Of a stretch of 64,000 nucleotides of DNA, positions 49,101 to 61,700 are shown one piece after another. The notes under the pieces were generated by a model. The model searched no databases. It saw only the letters and a program-made list of their open reading frames with translations, and was not told the origin of the DNA. Numbering within the stretch: position 1 is the first letter of the stretch; every line of letters begins with the position of its first letter. A program made the position numbers and the translations under genes. The DNA lies in the NCBI GenBank assembly GCA_008360955.1, contig LUCM01006405.1, forward strand, positions 1 through 64,000, in the 5' to 3' direction. The DNA is from Fasciolopsis buskii (taxonomy: Eukaryota > Platyhelminthes > Trematoda > Plagiorchiida > Fasciolidae).

Positions 49101-52100
49101 GAAAAGCTCCATGTGGCTTTTGTAGCATTACCTAAAAGTACGGAATATTTCAGCAATGAGGCCATCGATCCCATTGGCATTAACAGTTTGACAAATCGCC
49201 TGCCCGTGAAATTTGAATGAGTAAGAACACTGCAAGTGTGGATTTTTTAAACACCGAGTGGTTAGTATTGGGAGACACTATATAAAGGGTCTTCCTGTGG
49301 GACGTTACCCTCAACAATCTTTCAGGTGCTGCATAGGTCAATCTGAAACTTCGTCTCTCGCTTTCGTCTTTCCTAAGGTCCTGACTCACGAATTTCTGGG
49401 GTTCCTTCTCATACCTGCTACATCCGGGCTTATTTCGCATTTGCACCTGATGCATGCCGCTCCACTCTGTAAGACCTGTTGTCTTAGCGCGGATCTTGTA
49501 CTGCGTTTTCTCGTCCTTAACCGTTGTGACCAATTGTGCGTCATCCCTACTCGACTCTGTACGATTGCAATACTGACATCCCTGACAGTTGATCGGTACA
49601 AGGAAGAGACAGTCAGAAGCAGTGAAAGATGGAGTAAATTTTAACAGGAGTGTGCGAGCAAAGCATGTATGATCAACGCGCAAATGGCGACGGCGCTGTG
49701 CGGTCGACGTTCGGTTAAACAAACAATCCGGAAGAAGAAATTCCTGTTCCGCTACGATCCTCCAGTTGCTCTGTCTCATATACCTTCTTATGTCACTCGT
49801 CACTCAGTGATCACATGCCCGTTTGTAGCGTCCTAGATAATATACTGAGCAGCCTGGGAGTTGTTCCATCGGTGAAATATAACGTGGAGTGATTTTCTCT
49901 CAGTCCACATATATCGCAGTTACCAAGGTGTTCCTTCTCTTTTCTCTTCTTCTCTTTCGGGGAGAGCAACGGGATGAGAATTGGTTGCAAATCCAGCATC
50001 AGTGTCCCAACTCGTCCGGCTTTGTCAGCCGACGAAGGTGTGGATTTCCCTTGGCACATTACCTGACTGGATACCAAACAGGACCTGGCTTGAATGCAAT
50101 CCACCAGAACGTCACTAAGGATGGTGCCATCCGAAAACCTTACTGTGTCCTTCTTTGTCACCCCAAGTGTCTGCAATAAGGCTGATCCATTCCAATGTAC
50201 AAACGGACCAAAGCGGTGTCATTCTCTCCAAAACCACACATTAGCTTTCACTTCTGACTACATCTGCGCTTTCCTCTGTACTTTACGTCAACCTCTTCAA
50301 AGTGGGGCTACATCTGATCCCCCCTTTTGTCCGGCGGATACTGGGCTGGCAGCTCAGCTGAGGCTTGGCTGGAGGATGACACATTGTTCCCTCATCTCCT
50401 GCAAGTGGCTTTCAAGTTGGGTGTCCGGCGCAACGCTAGCCCCACTCAATAGCACAGTTGTGGCTAACAAATTACTGGTCCCTCTGCCCACGTGTTCCTA
50501 TACGTACTAGCATTCCGCTGCTTTCTATCTATTTCCCACAAGCTTGCGAATTAATCCTTTCGCCCTATGTTATCCCAGAGCTCGTTCAAGCACAATTGTT
50601 TTCCCTTTACCTACAACAAAACTGAGCTTTCACATATATTTCAAAGATCTTTTCACCTTCAGGTTGAAGTTCATCAGTTCTTCAAATCCTGGATACCGGT
50701 TTGTTGTTCCAGACCGTGAAATACTTCAGAATAGCATCTGTGGACGACACAATTCTGTTTAACCCTAATCGCTAATGAGTTCCTACCCGACCCAGTCAAA
50801 CGAACTTCCTACTGTGCACCGGAATAACTTTAAATCAGTAGGTTGGAGGGTACTGAGGGTGTGAGAACTTCAACAAGTTCCAGGAAATGTTACCATGGAA
50901 GCATAACGGATATAGTTCCTAGAAAATATGACTGGCGCCAGGAGTGGATATGGGGATCGTGTGTGAAACCAGGCTTGGAGTGTTGCGGTGAGTCTTTATG
51001 ATGCCGCTTCAGTAACGCACAAATATTTTTCCGTTTCGTTGCTGGTATACACGCTACGCTTATCTTCTAGGATTCGCGCCTCGTCAGAAATGTTCAATTC
51101 GTCCAAGAACGTCAGCTTGTTGAAAGCTGAACAAGGACTCGAGACTTCGGAAAAAGAAGGAATATTTTTTTATTCTGGTTTTATACTAGCTTTGAGTCTT
51201 CTATGCGTGAAAATACAATGGAAATGGGCCGAAATGAAACTGTCGGTCGACATGTGCAAACAAAACTGTGAAATGGAAAGAAGCGGGTTAATGGAATATC
51301 ATTTAAAGCAAGATGAATTCATAAGCAGAACCGGAAATGCAGACTGATACGAGTTGCCGGGACTTATTATTATCTGAACGAGGATGAATGTAATGATGAA
51401 TCAACGCTGGGTTATGATATCTGCAAACCTCTGGTGTTAGTGGATAGGTGTGAGAATTTTGATATAGGATTGTAGGGTGAACGGCCACGATGGCAGGATT
51501 CATACGACAGACGAATGTGTTATAGCGTCGGGGTGTGATCTGGAAGAGGTTAAGTACAAACTGAAGCCAATTAATGGCTACGTTTTCAGAAATTTTTGTT
51601 GTATCTAGTTAGCTTTTTCAAATACTGGTTACCACTACAGCATAGTTTTTGAGATTCGAAAAAGCGTGACTAAAGAATAAAAATTTGAGAAAAGAGAAAG
51701 AAAGGCAAACAACGTGGAGGATCGCACTAGGCAACAGTTGACATGCGGCCTGATGGTTGTTAAATTCTCGCCAGATATGCAGTTGTTAGCAATGTTAGGC
51801 ACATCATGGCCAATAATCCAAAGATACTTGCGGTGGGTTGCTGACAAGTAGCAAGCGGCCATGAACATATATAGCTGAATCATAAAAGAATGGAAATGGG
51901 GTTTGGATGTCCATATAATGGGGGACACTGCCTCCCGGGTGCAGCACGGAGGCTGTGGTAGAACTAATTTTGAGGCAGATGAAACACTTCAGGCGGTGTT
52001 GTTAGGTTTCCCCTTCTGCAGAGCCAGGTCTGGGAAGGTGATACACAACCCCACTAATGAGGGTGGCTCATTTTCTTTAAAACCCGAAATCTGTATTTTC

Positions 52101-53459
52101 GACGCCATGGATATGCACAGATGAAAGTGTAATTATATTTACATATCACAGGAATAGCTGACCCTATAAAATCTTTCCATAAATTGTCTTCCTGACCATA
52201 ATTTCACGCTCTGAAGCATTCCTTTGCAAATATCGAGGTGGTATATGTTCCCTAATTTCGGGTATGACCAGGGACTATATTTCATCACTACAGCGAGTTT
52301 CCTAGAAAATAGGAAAGGTCAGCAAACAGAAGGGATGCCCAGTGTGGCTGCTCGCCTCTGTCAACTTCAACTATCGATGCATTCGTACACTGTCAAGAAA
52401 AGGATCGGACCGCTTTATATTTAAGTGTTTCTGCTGAACCGTCGGGGAAAGTGAGGACTGGAGTTATAAAGAGGTGCTACTTAGATGGCGAAGGGCTTCA
52501 GGGGGAGAAAGTTGAATAGATGGCATTGGATCATATGTATCGGCCTCTTAAGGCTAAATCCTCGGAGTGCAACACTTTTAAGGCTAAATAATAAAACAGA
52601 AGTTTTATAAGAGTAAAAATTCTGTCCAAGCAGTAGCACGGAGAAACAGAGAGACATGTTATTGGCGAACTGAAAACCTTTGACAAGTTTAGGTTCGGGA
52701 AGATATTAAGGAGCAAAAATACCACAAGGTTCACCAGCTGTAAGCATTTCAATTAATTTTGGAGCAATTTTTGCATCGTAACCAAATAACTGATGACAGT
52801 ATGTTGGAAGCCTTCAGTAAAGCTGCCATAATTGGGATGATTTCTCATATGTGCTGTCACTTGTCAATGAGCACTGCCTAACTTGGTAGCTTTGGACAAT
52901 ATGAGAAATGTGTTTATATCTCGAAGGAAAATGACCAGTGAGTTGGCAGTGCAAATGTGAGGTGGAAACCTGTCGCAAATCTTGTTGCACGTTACATAGA
53001 AATGCATTGTTTAGGCGGTGAGCTTAGTAATGAACGCAGCCGGGGTAAGATGCCTGTCTTAAGGGATATGACCAAATTTATGTAGAGTCCTGAGTGCGGG
53101 AAATACCGTGCGCGCCTTAAGTCTGAAAGAGGATCATTTAAACTTCAAGCGACGAAGCCAAGGGTTTTTTAGAGCATCTCACACACTTTTCGACATAGGA
53201 CAGGATACGATACACCCACAAGCCGTTTGCCAAGTGAGTGCTGTACGCTTTCCATGGATACAGACGTTGATGCTGGCATACTGGGGCAGTTGTGGTGCCG
53301 TATTCCAATGGAGTCTACCTTGAGACCTTTATGCAGGAAGCCTAGTGCTATTTAATTTGAGAGAGCGAAGTAACGGTCCCACAGTCCGCTTAGCTCCAGC
53401 TAATTCGAGGAAATTAAACGTAAACTAATACTGCATTCCAAGGTTGGTGAGTGATATGA
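46200..53459. other. Unassigned block with unusually many open frames
   Basis: The segment from about 47200 to 50510 is richer in G+C than its surroundings and has longer open frames on both strands (for example 49180-49803 on -, 207 codons, and 50094-50510 on +, 138 codons). Opposite-strand frames overlap almost completely, for instance at 47386-47669 and 49180-49803. I recognise no domain, no RT motif and no zinc knuckle. It may be an old transposon body or a GC-rich non-coding segment. From 51400 to 53459 the sequence is ordinary AT-rich DNA, apart from possible remnants of the antisense LINE described at 53460. Confidence 0.4.
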
Positions 53460-53764
53460 CCTTTAAGACGAATGTGCTGGATGCCGGGTAACATTTTAAT
53501 GGCAAAATTGTCCTTCTTTGTGATCAAGACTTGCATCTCGCCACTTTCCAAGGTATTTTAGATAAATACGGTTGGTAGAACTGAGTATGTTGTCATGACA
53601 ATACGTATGGAGTGTCTTTGTGTCATTAGCAAGTGTGAAGGGGATACGGCATTGAAAAGAATATCAATCAAATACGTAAAGAAGAGCAAGGGGCCAAGGA
53701 CACTCCCTTGGGTAACACCACTGGTGACTGGTGCGGTATGCCGTTCCCCGCCGTGAGTTGTCAT
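53460..53764 (-). mobile_element. Antisense CR1/jockey-like RT fragment
   Basis: On the - strand the frame begins with GERHTAPVTSGVTQGSVLGP followed by LLFFTYLIDILFNAV, the classic VTSGVPQGSVLGPLLFxxYINDL block of non-LTR reverse transcriptases. A frame change is needed to read the following LANDTKTLH, which stands at the position of the FADDTK catalytic block with its FAD replaced. The next segment, YLKYLGKWRDASLD, fits the LxxLxxWxxxWxM stretch. No upstream fingers are visible. It is a truncated, frameshifted relic lying head-to-head with the sense LINE that starts near 54330. Confidence 0.7.
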
Positions 53765-54334
53765 CGTAGCTATTTTTGGTTGCCTAGTGTTATTTTGACA
53801 TTATTAGCAAAGTTAGGACCATTTCCCTAGACAGAAAAAACAGCTTAATTTTCCTAACAATGAATATTGAATGATTCGCCGCCTATTCAGTTTGCTGTTT
53901 TTTATCTAAGCCTACACTGCCAAGTTTGCCACTTCGATTTGACCTCAATTCAAAAGACTTTCTACTTTATAGCGCCAGGTCCATCTATCTGCTCATTTGT
54001 TTCTAAGATTAGACAAACCTATTGGTTTGTCTACCCATTTTCCCTCTGCACGTTTCCAGAAACCTCAGATCCGTCCAAATCTTCAGGCATGTCCTATGGC
54101 TCAGGCTCTGTTGTTTTTCTCATCAATATTGTGTATTCTTTACTGCAGCTGGCCTTTTTATCGGTCCTTACCTGTATTAGGGCGTTTAAGTCCCGTTAGT
54201 TCACCATCTGGACCATTCCGCATAGGAAGAATCTGCACAATATAACCTTCGCACTGCCAAGGAGGATTTTACAAATAACTTTACTTCTTCTAAATACCAT
54301 GGTTTGAATACTAAATTAAGCTGACTATTGCCCG

Positions 54335-55480
54335 ATGAGCACTTCTCTCGCCTTTTGCACTTATATTCTTCCGTTGCACAACGCCCGCATTGCAGTGGTA
54401 GGGGATTTAAATCTTTTTATAAAAATGCAAGAACTCACAGCACGCATTCCAAGATCCGCACAAGAAAACGAATTTCACGTACAGTTGCGGCAAATGGTAT
54501 TTCCAGCAATAAGATTCTTCACGGGGTTACCTCCTGAACGGTGGCTCTCGCTGACGTGCACGAGATAGCCAGAAGGCAGACTGCTGACCTTAAAATTAAC
54601 TTCAGTCACTGTAGGATATCGTGCCACTGTTATCTCCGCTTCCCAACATTTCGGAGACTGGAGATAACTCCAGCCCTATATTTTTTCACATAGCTTGCCG
54701 CCTTTTAGATTCCACTGCCGCAGAGCTTTGCAAGTGCGTCGTTGCCGATAAAAATGCTATGGTGTTCAACGTTCCAGACCGCCTACCGCTCGAAAGGGAT
54801 AAACTCTACATACCAGATGCCCGCACCATATCCCGCTATCAATGACCTTGAGTAAGGCTTCGGAAAACATTACGACGGCAAGACTGCTACTTGCTCTTTC
54901 AATTTCCTGATAAGCTGGCAGCTAAGCAGTTAATCAGCAAATCGCAGTTAATTGCCCCATTTACGCCCTTCAGGAATATTGAAATCTCCGCTGACAGAAC
55001 ACCTATCCAAAGAGAAGCAAGTCTAAGCTCGGGAAATTCATCGGCTGCAACTTCATAAAGAAGTCAAAAGACACCCTAACACTTTACCTTGAAGTTCTGT
55101 GGACAAGTTTCTCTCGGTAGAGTTTAGTATATCACCAACATATAAACAACGGTTGACTTAGGTGCATCCAGCTCTCTCCCTCCCAGCCACCCAACAAACG
55201 ACTGCATCCCATGTCTACCCAAACTAACGATGATGAGAATAGTGACATCCTACGTCGTCACGTGAAGGACCCTGGCAGACCAAAAAGTGCAGAACTAATG
55301 AATAACACTCCTAACACAGTGCTCCGCCTAGTAACATCAACCTCACAAAGCAGCATTACCAATTCCCTAATGCAGACCACTTCCAGTCCACCCTCAAAAT
55401 TGGTCTCTGCAGCTTTAATGGCAACTCCTACCCGACCTGCGGAACAGGTCTTCCCGAATGACTCCCACCCATATCCGTAG
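54335..55480 (+). pseudogene. ORF1-like region of the CR1/jockey-like LINE
   Basis: Successive open segments (54335-54568, 54621-54845 and 55211-55480) carry polar, serine/threonine/proline-rich protein, for example AVVGDLNLFIKMQELTARIP, MVFNVPDRLPLERDKLY and SAALMATPTRPAEQVFPNDS. Position upstream of the endonuclease and composition fit a LINE ORF1 (RNA-binding/chaperone protein). No zinc knuckle or RRM can be seen, so the assignment is by context. Confidence 0.4.
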
Positions 55481-56769
55481 GCGACGCACCTCTCAACCCT
55501 ATGTGTTCACCGTCCAACTGGCCTCCAAACGAAAGCTCTCCTTACTTTTTTCAAATTCCAATAAATTAAGCTGCTATTCAATTTCCTGAAGGTAGTTTGA
55601 TGCTGACGAAAACCCAATGACGTTTGAAAATCACAAATTAGACTCATCAGGGCACCAAATGCACCTCATATGGCCTACATTTCTGCAAATGTCTTCGCTG
55701 GCTAACAAAAATCCATCAATTCACCACTACATTACCTAATGAAAGTTTCTTTGCATCTGCCGTCCAGCTGAACCCATATTGGCGGCTAAATATTGCCTTT
55801 TGGCAGCCCAATAATGCCACCCCAGACCCTTTTCAAATGCCAAATGCGCTCACTGATAACTATGGCCCTTACTCGACATATTTTAATTACCGCACCAAAA
55901 CTGACAAATGTTACTCGGACCTACTGCTTTGCAACACCCTCATAAATCCAAAGACCAGAAAACCACTGCCCCTTATGAATCTCCAACCGTCTCCGTTAGT
56001 TCAAGCCGTCAATAATCCACCCCATCCACAAAATAGCTGTTTCAAGGCCAGTGAATTTCCACCCACCCGCACACCTCGCCATTTTTCTCCTGAATACTAC
56101 ATCATCCACAACTACTGTTCGCCACAAACTAACCTACTTTTTCCTGAGAAGTGCCGCCCACCGACCAGACTCTTTCGAGGGTTGTATTGTCAACTGCCAA
56201 TATGATTCCGACAGCATGGTCTCCCCTGCTATAAGAATCCGCCCCCTTGGTACTAGTATTTTCTTGAACGAAACTTGGGTCCTTCACCCGTTTACCTCCA
56301 AGATTTCCAGAACTAATTTCCTCTACGAACGCAGTCATCTATATATAAATATGCTACCAACTACCTATGACAATGGCCGTTCCGAATCCTGCATCGTTCC
56401 GTCCCATAATTAATCAACAATGGCCCCCAACTATGTGCCAACTATTTGCTTCCAACAATTCCAAATTTTCCTTGAGATATTCCTTCCGGGCCCGGTAAGT
56501 CAACTGTAAGTCTATAGCTTTCTCCACGCTATAATTTGGCTCATCATGCCTTACTCTCTTCCGTTGGCCTCCGTACTAAACCATTCAGCATTTGACTTCA
56601 CACCCAAAATGCCTGTTATTCTGCTAAACCGGCGGTTTCTCATAAGTATACTTGGCACCCCCGAGATGATTTCTTACAAAATCAGTTCTATGGCATCATT
56701 CTAATCGCCGAAAAGTGGTTGATGGAATACATATCCATAAACCAAACATTTCCGAGTGATCACAACTCC

Positions 56770-57232
56770 TTTCTGACGGACCAAAGTCACCGGCGTGAAG
56801 GTGGATTCCTGGCCCAATTAGAGCGTGAATTATCCGTTTCCGCCTCCAACATTCGGTGTTAGACATTTTTTCCGAAACTTTCTGGTTCTCTATCCGTAAG
56901 CATAACTCTCTAGTTCCCCTTGGATGTGTTTGCCTACCTGCATCATCAAACAATCTTAAACCCCCGAAACTCACCAGGGCAGTCGAGTACATTGCATCCA
57001 TCCACGGAGAAGCGAAACTTATCGCAGGAAACTTTAATGTTCCTAAGATCTGCTGGCTCAACAAGACCCCTGCTTCGCAGCTCTTGAGCTTCGTTCGTAA
57101 AACCAACGTCGGAAGGTGCGCGCAGCATCTCGCGAACCCCTGTAGAGGAAATAATATCCTTGACCTCGTATTCACCAACGGTCTCCCTGATGTTGAAAAC
57201 TCCGTGCTAGATAAGTTTCCGGGCGGTGTCTA
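56770..57232 (+). pseudogene. AP-endonuclease domain of the LINE (broken)
   Basis: A first frame reads HRREGGFLAQLERELSVSA, matching the RRGGGVLxxxRExL motif. After a frame change near 56850 the frame 56856-57232 gives FWFSIRKHNSLVPLGCVCLP, the family's WxxIxxxxxxxxxGCVYRPP. It continues with EAKLIAGNFNVPKICW (catalytic GDFN-PxIxW, here with D changed to N) and NNILDLVFTNGLPDVENSVL. The Asp-to-Asn change in GDFN would abolish nicking even without the frame shift. The domain creates the target nick for reverse transcription in intact elements. Confidence 0.75.
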
Positions 57233-57735
57233 AAAGACGGCCTCCTGTCTTCATATCCTACTCAGACCCCTAACATCTGCAACCATTGCACATTCCGTGA
57301 GCATCTCTTACAAATTAGCAAACCGGGATGATTTAACTTCCTCTCTCTGGAGCCTTGACTGGTCTAATTGTAAGCGTTCATCTGGCTCCTAAAGCTTCCG
57401 ACATCTTAAACGCCAGCTTGCAATCGAGTATTAGCAACTGCGCACCTCACAGAGCTCAATCTCGGCCAATGTTCATAGGCAACATCTGTACATATGAAAA
57501 GATTTTTAAACTGCAGAATACTTACACGAAAACATTAGAAGTCTCCGTATTGCTGCGGATGAGTCACCTTCAAAACGACCTCTTTGCTGCATCCGAGGAC
57601 CAAATTTGCGAGCAGGGACTAATTGCTCTTCAGCAATCGAATTCTGGCCCGCACGTGGTCAAACGTCTGTGGTTTCGCACTATCCGCAATAAATCAGGTA
57701 CCCTTATGTACATCATAATCCTATCCCAGCCCTAG

Positions 57736-58750
57736 CCAGTCACCAGCGCTGCAATACAAGGTAGTGTCCTCGGCCCCTTACTATGCCTGCTCTAGCTAGA
57801 CGATATCTTTCGAGCAATACGCCACGGCACACCTTTCCTATTCGCCGATGATATCAAGTTAGTCTATTCTTCTCAGCTGCCTTCCTTACACCAAACCATG
57901 GCCAGTATCGTGGAGTACCTAAACTCACTAGACAAGCAATGTCGGCAGTGGGCGATGAAATCCTCTGTTACTTAAAACGCTGTCCTTGACTACAAATATA
58001 TCAATTTCCTCCTCGTAGGCTCTTTGTAAACGGTCTCCCGATACTAACCACTCAGTTTGTGAAAGATCTAGGCTTACAATACTCCTCCTCATTCAACTTC
58101 CACGGGCAAGTTGCTTGCGAAATCGCAAATGTAAACAAGACTAATGGCCTCATTGATAAAACATTCCGCACTCTAATATGTAAGCTAATGCTGTACAAAT
58201 CACGCCGCAGACCGCAAATGGAGTACTGCCCGTTAATTTTCTCCAACATGCTCAAAGTTGATAGTGTTGCAATATTAAAAATACAACGGGAGTTCACAAA
58301 GAAACTTCTCGGTCCAACATCAAGCCTTTATTGCAGAGAAGGATGTGAGCTGTTTCAACTTGACCCCCCTTGGTTACTTCTTGTCAAACCTAACCTCACA
58401 GTCCTTTTCAATCTCTTATGGTTGAGAGCGCACACGGCTGAAAATCCCATCCAATTCGCTACTGGTTGTTCTTACCCCTCAGGAATCGACCGCTGTCCCT
58501 GGAATACCACTTTTCAGAGTGTCTTTAAGGTCAAAATTCTTCACAGTTGTTCACTGTAACTTGCGGAATAGGTTACCGGACCACTTTCGGTCCTGTCGAA
58601 ATCTAATACAATTCAAGATTTTGTTGTCCAAACTTTTAAACTGGGACCAATATCGGTCTAAAACAAGCTTTCGAAGGCCACCTAGACTTTTGGCTCGAAC
58701 TCAAATTAGGTATCCAAAGCTGTGCCACCTTATGCAGTTACATTCTTAAG
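57736..58750 (+). pseudogene. RT palm and C-terminal region of the LINE (broken)
   Basis: PVTSAAIQGSVLGPLLCLL, a TAG, then LDDIFRAIRHGTPFLFADDI with the catalytic FADD at 57841-57852. This is followed by a stretch ending CRQWAMK. After stops the frame 58059-58559 continues with KDLGLQYSSSFNFHGQVA, LYKSRRRPQMEYCPLIFSNM and a long C-terminal region. A further frame (58519-58750) ends NRLPDHFRSCRNLIQFKILL, like the conserved LPxxVxxxxSxxxFKxxLxxxL end of CR1-type ORF2. The preceding linker frame (57355-57735) stops just before the palm. Confidence 0.78.
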
Positions 58751-58760
58751 ACTAATGACA

Positions 58761-61700
58761 CCAACGGCTTAGTCGTTACACCCTCCGTCCTGCTGCTCCA
58801 ATAACAAAGCGACATAAATCAACACGGATAGACTGAACTACGCTGTAACCCAACGTCTTCCCTTGTTCTTAATAAATCATCCTGCATAATTCTTAATCTA
58901 CAGTCCTATTCCCTTTATTTGGCCAGAAGCTTGGAGTATGCTAACCATGACAACCGTGAAAAATCAATACCAGTACTCCGAAGTACTAACAAACTTGTTT
59001 GCAGCTGAATTAGTTTGCATCGTGATGGCAACCCGATTCCAGTACTGTCCTATTCACCCGCCATATAAGTTCATTATCACTAGCCAGGGCACCATTTCGA
59101 TGTATCACCCATGAACCCTCCGACGGTTGACTTAGGGCCAATTCACCTAAAATCCATATCCTCTATCATAAATCTTGACTTCTTGCCTTGAAATCTTCAC
59201 TCTTGGTCCGATGTTCCATTCATGGGTGCCACCTGTAAACACATCACCGCGTCATTAAAACCCCAGATGCGGTTGGTGAGGTCGGTGCCTTGAAATTCTT
59301 ATTTTTGCATTCTTGCTCCATTGTGTGACCCCCGTCGGCGCTTTGATAGTTCATGGTTTAATATTTCTTTTCAATTAGTCTCCGGTCAAATCCGAGCCCA
59401 CTCCAGACCATTTGCAGACATACTCGGAATTCATCTTTCAATCCGTCCTTTACAGACAGTGGCATGGTATGATAAGGCCGACTTAAACCGTTTTATGCAA
59501 TGGCCGTAGGACGCGATGTGCGGTGAAGGCAGTCAACATAAATTAATAACAACGGGTGGAAAATCGTCAAAATCGATCAAACTGCAGAAGAGAAGACCAA
59601 GGAATGGGACTGGGCGTTGATGTTAAAGTGGGGACGAACATGGTGGTCATTTATTTTGCTGTTTCCCCCGTCAACGAAATAAGCAAACGTCGTTTGGCGG
59701 TGCAAAGCTGGGTAGAGCGGTCAGAGAGGCTAATGATGGTCCATCGTTTGAAGGCAAGGAGATAGAAAACATCATCAACGGTGGGGAGAAATATCGGGCA
59801 GAGCGATATAATATCAAACGCTAGCAAGCTGACGTTAAACTGGCAGTGCTCCCTTCGCTTTCTTTTAGGATTTCAAATTGTGGCGGTTACCGGAAGAAGG
59901 ACATCCGCAAGTTTCTAAGGTAAACTGCTGAAAGCATCTTGGCTTCACTGAGATATGCATTGATATATGAAAGGGAGCGATTTATATGCGGGAGCCCTAG
60001 TGGAGACTCACAGTTACTTCGCTAGGCACGTTAGCTAAGGCTGGGCAGTTGTAAATTTCAGGCTACGTTTTTTTCGGTGCAGGAGGTTGGTGTGTAACAT
60101 CCGAGTCCACCTGAGGTTGTTTTACGAGTCTAGCGAGTTGAGAAGCTGCTATTGTAATCCAATTGACTTTGTCTCGCTGAGCTAAAATGGGTGACATGGA
60201 GGAAAAAAGACTTTCGGGGTTAAAAGGGCAAAAATAAAAAGGGAAAATGCATTAGAGTTCATCTTTTTTGCCTCTATTCATGTGCCTGCCATGTGCATTG
60301 TGTGATGGGATTCATCTCCAATTACGGCCGTGCTGACTTTGTACCATGACATTGGTGAGACAGTACCACGGTGCGCTTCACTGTATGGTCGATGGCCGGG
60401 ATTGAACAAAGACGAAAATGGCCTGAGTTAGGATGCTTGCGTAGTAGGCTTCATGGAGTATGCGACAGTTTCATTTCTGCCGTCCCTGGGTCTCTGGCTG
60501 ATCCCTTCATTCTACTATATCAGGCCCCTCAACTTTATCGATGGCAACCGTTCTATTTGCCACCAGCAGAACCGTCACACTTACGGGTATACTCAAGGCG
60601 TTGACGCCAACCTGCAGGCCTTAACTTTCCGTTCACCCTAATTAACTGTCACGGCGGTCCGTTTAATCCCCAAGATTGGTCGTCAACGCCAAAAGCATAA
60701 AATCACATCACGCTGAAATTTTTCCCAAACTTCTTCATGCCTATGGCGGACATAAGATGGGATTATGCTTCCAATTAACTCTATCTCAGCTTTTTCTTCA
60801 CTGATTACCGCACAGCTTACAAGACTTCTTTGCCGCACCATGGGTCAGTCCCTCCAGGAATACTTGGCCAAAGCCACCTGTCATGCTTGCCCGTGCCTTA
60901 TGCACGATTGCCGGTCCGGTCAACTGAAACAATAACCAAAGCTGTACCGCTGACCTTCTTGAATATCCTTAACTCGCCGGCCTATTGTCATTGACCGGAA
61001 AACATAGCGTCCTTATTGAAACCGGAGAGGCATATAAACTGTCTATTCTTGTTGCCTATGAAAGCAAGCTTCTCACAGCAAAAACTTGGCGGCATTGTGG
61101 ATACCCATAACTCGGTTGAACTTTGCACTGCCCGAGAGTGACACGTCGATCGCGGACTCAATGCTTTGTTTTTTACGAGAATACCATAAAATTACTTTAG
61201 CATCTGCGGAACTCTCTATAGCCCGTTTTACTTTTGTCCACTTTCACTGAGTTATCTACTGGTGGTTTGGTTGCGCTTGCCTGACGAAAAACGGGTTGGG
61301 AGGGAAAATCCTATTTCTGAGGACGCTGCTGAACACCAAGATACCAAGGGTACAGACATCACTGTTCTCCATTTCCATAAGCCCACTTTCTGGCACCTTT
61401 AAATGAGGTGCTGGAATTCTCCTAAGTTAGTACCCGCAGCTAACAAACCATACTATACAGGCAAGATGCTCACACTGATTGTCTTTCCGTACTAAGCCCA
61501 AGGCAGTTTTTAGTATTAATATAGCAATCGTCTTTCGAAACTATGTGCCTGTCTTATCCTCAACCAAGTATTATTGACTCCGTGCACTTAGCATCACCGG
61601 CATTCCGTCAAAGTGACCTAGCACCAAAAGTCTTCCTTTCTACAAGAGCCGTCTTGGATTTTCACCCAACGTAACATCTCGAGGTTCTTCGCAGCCATGC

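Larger units (their letters stand above)
54330..58760 (+). mobile_element. Degenerate CR1/jockey-like non-LTR retrotransposon
   Basis: The + strand order is ORF1-like segment (about 54335-55480), AP-endonuclease segment (about 56770-57232), linker (57355-57735), RT palm (57736-57860) and C-terminal region (58059-58750). All are broken by stops and frame changes. The whole stretch is richer in C+A and in G+C than the flanking DNA, as expected for an inserted element. The RT fingers are missing. Boundaries are approximate: I did not find target-site duplications, and the 3' end is placed after the last recognisable coding block. Confidence 0.75.

Noticed and set aside
49180..49803. 207-codon - strand frame as a real gene
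   Set aside because: No recognisable domain, complete overlap with a 128-codon + frame, and no splice or expression evidence. It is kept only as a finding.
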